A DNA stretch of 64,000 nt, from positions 124,001 through 188,000 of the forward strand of contig CANTFL010001238.1 in the NCBI GenBank assembly GCA_947650285.1, read 5' to 3'. The notes beneath the pieces were generated by a model. That model did not search any database. It was given only the letters and a program-made list of their open reading frames with translations, and was not told where the DNA came from. Source of the stretch: Hyaloperonospora brassicae. Lineage: Eukaryota > Oomycota > Peronosporomycetes > Peronosporales > Peronosporaceae. Positions 57,846 through 64,000 of the stretch are shown here, one piece after another. How positions within the stretch are numbered: the first letter of the stretch is position 1; the number at the start of each line of letters is the position of its first letter. Position numbers and translations under genes: made by a program.

Positions 57846-59231
57846 CTACTTCTTGTTGGCAAAGTAGTTGTTGATCCACTCACTCGTCACCGACTTGGGG
57901 CGTTCGAGCGGTAGGCCCAGTGCGCGGTCCCAGAACAGCTGCGAAAGCACGCCAATCGCACGCGACACACCGAACAGCACCGTGTAGTAATTCTTCTGCG
58001 TCAGGCCGTAGTATTGCAGCAACACTCCGCTGTGCGAGTCCACGTTCGGGTACGGGTTCTTCGTCTTGCCATGCTCGGTCAAAACACCCGGCATGACCTG
58101 GTAAATGGTGTCCACGATACGGAACAGCTCGTCCTTGGGCATGTACTTGAGGCCAAACTCGCGCTGACACGTGTAACGCGGGTCCGTCTTGCGCAACACA
58201 GCGTGGCCGTAGCCCGGAATGACCTTGCCAGCATTCAACGTGTCCCAGGCGAACTGGGTGATTGTCTCCTTGTTTACCTCGAGACCCTTCGAGTGGAACT
58301 CGGCCTGGAGGTCGAGAATCCAGCCCAATACCTCCTGATTAGCCAGACCGTGCAACGGACCGGCCAGCGCATTGAGACCGCCCGCCAGAGCGAGGTACGG
58401 GTCCGACAGCGTCGAGCCAACCAGGTGCGTCGCGTGGGCACTAGCATTGCCGCCCTCGTGATCGCTGTGGATCACGAGGTACAGACGCATGAGCTCGTCA
58501 AACTCGGCGTTGTCGTAGCCCAACATGCGGTTAAAGTTAGCCGAGTAGTCGAGACTCGAGTCATACGCGTGATTGGACTCGCCGTAGTACGTATTACGGT
58601 AGATGAGGGCCGCGATCTCGGGCAGCCGCGCAATGAGGTTCATGCTGTCTTCGTACGTGTGTTCCCAGTACGTCGACTTGTGAATGCCTTCCGCATACTT
58701 CTTCGCAAACACACTTTCCGTGTTCATGGCTGTGACGGCAGCCGATAGCTGCGTCATGGGGTGCGCGTGTTTGAGGTCACGAATGAGCTTCGTCACGTGC
58801 TCAGGCACCTTGGCACGCTCGTGGAGCTCAGCAGTGACGCTGGCTGCTTGAGCGGCGGTAGGGACTTCCCCAGTCAGTAGGAGCCAGAGCAGGCCTTCGG
58901 GGAGGGGTTCGCCGCCTTTGACATGGGTCGGTAGTACCTTCTGGAGGTCGGGGATCGTGTGGCCACGGAAGCGGATACCTTCTTCAGCGTCAAGTAGCGA
59001 CGTTTCCCATAGAAGCGACTTGATCCCACGAGCACCACCAAGCGTTTGCTCGACTGTGACTTCGCCTAGCGACTTGTGGCCGTGCTCGGCCTTGAGCTTC
59101 TTGAGTGCCTCCTGACGCACGGGGATCTGGTGTTTGAGTTCGCTCAGGAGCGACGTCGACGCTGCAGACATTGCGCGGACGGCGGTAGAAGCAGTGGCGC
59201 TTCGAGAGCGTGCAGCAATGGACTTGATCAT
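57846..59231 (-). CDS. Citrate synthase, mitochondrial
   Basis: Condenses acetyl-CoA and oxaloacetate to citrate in the TCA cycle. It is a single exon of 461 residues, starting at 59231. The first about 25 residues ([20 protein letters not shown]) are Arg/Ser/Ala-rich with no acids, a mitochondrial targeting peptide. The body carries all landmarks of the eukaryotic type I enzyme: [18 protein letters not shown]; the catalytic His at 294 in [14 protein letters not shown]; the catalytic His at 343 in [15 protein letters not shown]; and the catalytic Asp at 398 in [14 protein letters not shown]. The C-terminus is [18 protein letters not shown]. Nothing is broken. A 244-codon antisense frame over the same bases is a shadow. 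Confidence 0.97.
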   Translation of the reverse strand: MIKSIAARSRSATASTAVRAMSAASTSLLSELKHQIPVRQEALKKLKAEHGHKSLGEVTVEQTLGGARGIKSLLWETSLLDAEEGIRFRGHTIPDLQKVLPTHVKGGEPLPEGLLWLLLTGEVPTAAQAASVTAELHERAKVPEHVTKLIRDLKHAHPMTQLSAAVTAMNTESVFAKKYAEGIHKSTYWEHTYEDSMNLIARLPEIAALIYRNTYYGESNHAYDSSLDYSANFNRMLGYDNAEFDELMRLYLVIHSDHEGGNASAHATHLVGSTLSDPYLALAGGLNALAGPLHGLANQEVLGWILDLQAEFHSKGLEVNKETITQFAWDTLNAGKVIPGYGHAVLRKTDPRYTCQREFGLKYMPKDELFRIVDTIYQVMPGVLTEHGKTKNPYPNVDSHSGVLLQYYGLTQKNYYTVLFGVSRAIGVLSQLFWDRALGLPLERPKSVTSEWINNYFANKK

Positions 59232-59625
59232 GGCGCTCGTGTCTGCGATACAGTGACGCGATAATGGATTAGAGACCTTTCAATAACGGCAGACCGATAC
59301 GTGTGCGTGTGCGTATACATGTCGACGACAAGGGAAAGGGGCGAGGAATCAGCGTAGCGTCAAATCGCACCTGAGGAACTGAAACGGTGTGGGGAGATCG
59401 GGTGTCGACGGACGTATGTCTGGCGCTTGGGGGATTTCAAAATGACTCAGAGGCTGTGTGGGGGATGTAAGGCTTCTTACCAGAGAGGGGTGAATCCACG
59501 CACGACTATCTATGTCCCAGCAGATCCGACGCTTGTTTGGTGTATTGCTAATGCGATATGAAGGGATATCGGCTACCAGATTGGTCGAAGTGGTGATTTC
59601 TATTGGAGGAAACCACTGGTTGCGA

Positions 59626-59937
59626 TCACACGTCCCATTGTATCGAGTTCGCCGTCTGGGCAGTTCGGCGCACTGATTGGATGCGCCTCGGCAAGTGGTT
59701 TTTAGATGGGCATTGTGTACATCGATGACACGCAAGGAGGTCGAGGGCAGAAGACCAAATAATAGGACGAGCTGGTCGGGTGGGACAGAAACGCAAGGTA
59801 GCCCGGTCAGCCACAATCCCGCAGCCACTCGGCTGTTTATGGCCGCCTTCTGGAAAGATTGGAAACGACGCTTCTTTTTGTGCCTCTAGGCCAGCGAGCG
59901 CCAACACAAATGCTGCACGCACCGTCCACCACTGCAA
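59626..59937 (-). CDS. Possible small secreted protein
   Basis: A 103-codon frame starting MQWWTVRAAFVLALAGLEAQ, which resembles a signal peptide (hydrophobic core, small residues before the likely cleavage near residue 19). It is followed by a Cys- and Pro-containing chain (CGIV..., FCPTRP, LLACHRCTQCPSK). There is no RXLR and no known domain. It lies upstream of citrate synthase on the same strand. It could be chance; transcript evidence would be decisive. Confidence 0.25.
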   Translation of the reverse strand: MQWWTVRAAFVLALAGLEAQKEASFPIFPEGGHKQPSGCGIVADRATLRFCPTRPARPIIWSSALDLLACHRCTQCPSKNHLPRRIQSVRRTAQTANSIQWDV

Positions 59938-60501
59938 TCAGATAGGTGGGTATGGTCGTCGGAAGCGCTGTCGTGGCGTGTCGGTACAGGATAGTGAGTG
60001 CTCAATTATTTGAACAGCGTCAAGTTCTTTTTGTCGGGGTGTCCGTAAGGCTATTCGAAATTGGGGGTAGTCGAAAATTGCATTCGAATTGCTGCAACTT
60101 ATACATCTACAGGTTTAGGGTTGCCCGCGCTGGGTATTCTCACATATTGCGGGCCCGTTAACAAGTGAATTGAATATTTGAGCTGTACAAAATCACACCA
60201 AATCATTAAGAAACAATGTAAATCTGTCAGATAAACACGAAAAAGATAAGCGCCATCGAATCAGAAAAACATAAATGCACCAGCAGTGTATACAACACAT
60301 CAAATTATACACTACCTACATCCATGCATATACCTGTCTGTACGTATGTCATTAATCCCTCTACCAATTTATTATCGTAATACCCCTTTGGTTTCCTAGT
60401 CACCACTAACATCACACGAAGAAGGGAGTCCATTGACGCTACAAAGTAGTCTTACATTGCCGTGTCATTCATTGTTTCGGCCACGTCGCTTCTACCCCTT
60501 C

Positions 60502-60543
60502 CACGCCCTTCACGCCCTTTCACGCCCTTTCACGCCCTTTCAC
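60502..60543 (+). repeat. Minisatellite with unit CACGCCCTTT
   Basis: Four consecutive copies of the 10-bp unit (the first one base short), followed by CAC. Confidence 0.95.
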
Positions 60544-62120
60544 CATATTTATATGATGTGCGTATGTGTTCATATGTAGATGTCTACCTGATTGTAACGT
60601 CTAGAATGAATCTGATGAGGTAGCGCAGTCTCTACATGGCGCGCACACAGTGCTGTACTGGATGTTAAAGCCACCACCCAATGAGTTTGACATGACGTAC
60701 ATACAAGCAACAAGTGCAGACATTCTTGATGGAGAACTACCAAATATGTGTAGGTGCTATTGCTGGTGCTCACGCAAATATTTGTTGACATTTTAATTAC
60801 CAAGATTACCATGCCGGACGTAGACCTTTTTATATCTAGCAACACGACAAAACTGACTTTGTCATGTAAGAAATCGACTTCATACAAACATACATGGAAA
60901 TAGATGCACAATTGTCATTGACTACATCTAAAATACCTTGAGGATTCGATCTGCGTTCTGGTAAAATGTGTCGTTACTGACTGGTTCGTAATGTCTTTAA
61001 TTTTGTTTTTGAACTGCAGAGTTCACAACACACTTAGTATCGCGTCCGAGTGATAGTGAGTTTAGGCCTTTGCTTGTATCACGAGTAATACGAAAGACGG
61101 CAAAGTACTGTTGACGCAATGAGCGTCAACCGTGCTATTGAAAGTGAGTGACGGCGAAGAGCGTCCACAGCAAACAGCTGCGAACTGTAAAACAGCCTAA
61201 TCAATTATTATGACCCGAGATGCTTACTCCTAATGTTGTAGGTGTAATTTGACGATGAAAAGTGCACACACTAATAAGGCGATCCGATCTTTTGACAAGA
61301 AACCGCTAATTGTTGATTTTTGGTATGGTGATACCTATTACAAAATGTACGGGAAATAAGACGATGGATGCGGTTTGTATATACGCTATTAGGTGTAGTC
61401 GACACAATTTATGAGCATTTTGTTCGTGTAAATCGATACATCCTGTATTTGTCTTGCTCACATCTCGCTCACAATACCGTGTTGATTCGACTCCTATTTT
61501 TCATCGAGAATACACGGTATCTGCATCAAAACAAGCAGCAGCATCCTTTTCCCCAGGTCGTTCTTAGGTAAGCATAGATGTGTTTAAACATGTTGAAACG
61601 TACATCAAACACCGCTGTTGCATATTGCCATATTTGGGCGATTTTTACTGGCTATTTGACGTAGATTTTCACAGCTCAATTATCGTATTTTCATTCTTAT
61701 TTAACAGAGTTATATATTTCCATTATGTTGAATGTCGCGGGCTTGTTACTAAGTGAACATGATATCAAGGGTACAGGATTTAAATTGTTCTCATTCCAAT
61801 TGCCCGACTCAAAGAGTGGGCATCAAACGGTGAAGAAAAACGGGCCAAAAAAACAAAAACAAAATCGACGCACTGCAAAATGAGATAAATGTGTCGTTTA
61901 GTCAATACAAAAAAGCATCACTGATGTGGACCCCCCAAAAGTACACATGCGAGCGAACACATGAATAAGCACCGATAACGTTGACAAATATGTAGTAGTA
62001 TCGTGTGTTGCGATATCAAAAGGATTTCCTGGCGATGTGGTGACGCCAGTCCGGGTTCTTCTCATTTTTATTAGCGACCATCGTGGGGGGGGGGTATGCA
62101 GGCACTGGCACCGGAATTAG

Positions 62121-62222
62121 CGACCCCGGTGGCCGAGTGGAAAGGCACTGACCCCGGGACAGGCAGGTACGTGTATTGATACCCGCTGGAGGGGCGGTAC
62201 GATTGCACACCACCGGGAGTCG
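62121..62222 (+). other. tRNA-like sequence with Pol III box A, possible SINE head or tRNA pseudogene
   Basis: TGGCCGAGTGG at 62130-62140 fits the tRNA box A (D-arm) consensus, as in tRNA-Ser/Leu. GGTACGATTGC at 62196-62206 resembles box B (GGTTCGANTCC) with two changes, at a suitable spacing. Outer arms CGACCCCGGTGG and CCACCGGGAGTCG are complementary apart from one bulge, but they do not make a proper 7-bp acceptor stem. It is therefore not a working tRNA; a tRNA-derived SINE or decayed tRNA is likelier. No repeat copy is seen elsewhere in the window. Confidence 0.45.
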
Positions 62223-64000
62223 GATATAGTGGGTGATACGCAAACTCAAATATGCCTCAAACCTTCTATCTATATAAGAATTAAAAACAGACGTCATATT
62301 GATTTCTTAATGTAGTCACTCATCAGTAAGGTTTGCGAAGGTCGGTGTCTGCGTTTCACTTTGACCGTATTATTTATGCTTCGCATATCACGGCTATAAG
62401 CCATTACATTGTTTTACTTGATATTGCCGATGGTAATACCGATTCCGAAACCTGTAATGAAGGACATGATTCTTGGTACCATGTGGAAGCGTATGAAGAG
62501 CCAACAATAGTAGTGCAATTGTCTATGTATAAGGTTTTCTATCTCTAAATCTATTCTGTTGCGCTAAGCCAGTCATTTAAATTCTTGATTTCAAAACTAG
62601 TCGGCCATTGTCCCATTAATAATGATGTCTACGACAATAAATACTCGTCTAGTTGGCCGTCGTCGATGTTCTCTACAAGAGGGTATATTACTGGCTTATT
62701 TGGCGCAGCTAATTCACCCACAATTACTCATCATATAGTCGCTCGGTCCCAAGCCACTAATGAAACAATACAACAACACTACTAATGCAAAAACCACTAT
62801 GCTGACGTTGTTTACAATGTTGTTTCGACATCATGAATCGTGTTTCGACTAAACTAATTCTTGCACTAAAGATAGTAGTAGAATTCCATTTTATAATCTT
62901 GTAACCGATATTTTTCAGCTTGAAGAAATCAATTCAATTCCGGAAAATGTATGTTATGACCATGAAAAATTTCACATGCCTAGTGCTCTTTGTGTCACGC
63001 TTTTGACCGCAAGCACCTGCACACATCACTAGATGTTTCTTTTATCCGAATAATAGTGAAGTACGTCAAAATCGCAATCAGCTAACGCGCCTTACTATAC
63101 AAAATAGCAACTGACATGATAATACAAATGTCCTGCTGATAAAAATTGGCAATGTCGGGACCATCGCTCAAAATTGATGCATCTACCGCGTGAAAAAATA
63201 ATATATACGAATCGTTTGCGAACAAAGTAGCCAAGTTACAGGAAAAGGCTTTAGGTCGACTTTCTATGATACCACACGAAAACGAGATTCAACTCTATAT
63301 TTTTGCTTGAAAATAATCGATCGAAGAATGAAGGAATATATCAGTGGAACATGTCAAAGGAACCATATGTCTGATAAATTTGTCAATGAATAAAAAATAC
63401 TATGCCTTTGTCATTATTTAATTCCTATACCATTGCGAGTTTTTAAGCGAGCTAGTTACGCATACATGCTACATATTAAGTTGTAATTACCACACGTACA
63501 TAGGGTATGTTAGACAGGCTTATGCACTCACTACATAAATAATCGATACAACCTAACGTATCAGGCTCTAGTTTATGGCTTTACCGAACGGTCTGCATAA
63601 AGCTAATACTATATTTCGTATCGTCGTTATTAGTTCTTACTCAAGCCCGAAGCAAGTAATAAGATACACCCACATTGTCACTTATTTATCCTACTCAGTA
63701 GTGTCTATGACATCCTCGTTTATAAAAGAAAGTGATCTACCCAGAAAACCTTGATAGATGACGGAGACTTTCAATATATAATGCTGATATAACATAATTT
63801 GCGGCATGAGATTAGACGCTGATGAACAAGCTCGGTGATGTTTCGTGTCATTTAGACGATAAAAAACCGCTTTGAAAGAGATGTCAATCATTTATGAATC
63901 GAATAAGAATATAAAAGCGGAATACAAAATGTAAGGGAAAAATAAGCACTAAAAAGGCATTCAGTAGAGATAATGCAGCTTTATTTACATTATGTAAGTT

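Larger units (their letters stand above)
59938..64000. other. AT-rich intergenic region to the window end
   Basis: No gene is recognised. It contains a 10-bp minisatellite (60502-60543), a tRNA-like palindrome (62121-62222) and a G10 run near 62085-62095. Frames such as 62016-62297 (-) cover the tRNA-like segment and are not considered coding. Confidence 0.5.

Noticed and set aside
58014..58748. 244-codon plus-strand frame
   Set aside because: Lies exactly opposite citrate synthase, whose catalytic motifs are intact; a GC-rich antisense shadow.

Overview
This is nuclear DNA of an oomycete, most likely a downy mildew or Phytophthora relative (Peronosporaceae). The evidence is short spliceable introns in compact housekeeping genes, two secreted RXLR/QXLR-type effector candidates, Ty3/gypsy (chromodomain), Ty1/copia and pogo-type transposon remains, and long AT-rich gene-poor tracts. 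No species can be named from the sequence alone.

Layout. Positions 1-15.2 kb are gene-rich: a TatD-type nuclease (-), a PP4R3/SMEK-type phosphatase regulatory subunit (-), a SNF5/INI1-type chromatin remodelling subunit with an added HMG box (+), MED22 (-), and two V-ATPase proteolipid c-subunit genes in a tail-to-tail inverted duplication. Positions 15.2-37 kb are accessory: two effector candidates on the minus strand (16,962-17,234 and 29,869-30,303). They are separated by a complete 7,986-bp Ty3/gypsy element with near-identical LTRs and a 5-bp target duplication. Then come a terminal-inverted-repeat DNA element interrupted by a solo LTR, and an old Ty1/copia element. Positions 37-54.4 kb are AT-rich with no intact gene, holding only a broken pogo transposase and a second solo LTR. 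Positions 54.4-59.3 kb return to housekeeping genes: RuvB-like 2 (+), a DNA polymerase delta subunit 3-like protein (-) and mitochondrial citrate synthase (-). Positions 59.3-64 kb are again AT-rich, with a minisatellite and a tRNA-like palindrome.

The most unusual signal is in the gypsy element. Its LTRs, gag, pol and 3' region are packed with short perfect or near-perfect hairpins (stems of about 8-12 bp, loops of about 2-11 nt), spaced roughly every few tens of bases. One of them buries the gag start codon. The same element carries an intact 534-codon antisense reading frame beside and across its chromodomain, while its own gag-pol is broken by three in-frame stops and two frameshifts. The cellular genes in the window do not show this hairpin density by eye.

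How the genes relate. The housekeeping genes are functionally unrelated single genes; several lie in tight convergent pairs (SNF5/MED22 about 66 bp apart, RUVBL2/POLD3 about 138 bp apart). The accessory block looks like a typical effector neighbourhood expanded by nested retrotransposition.
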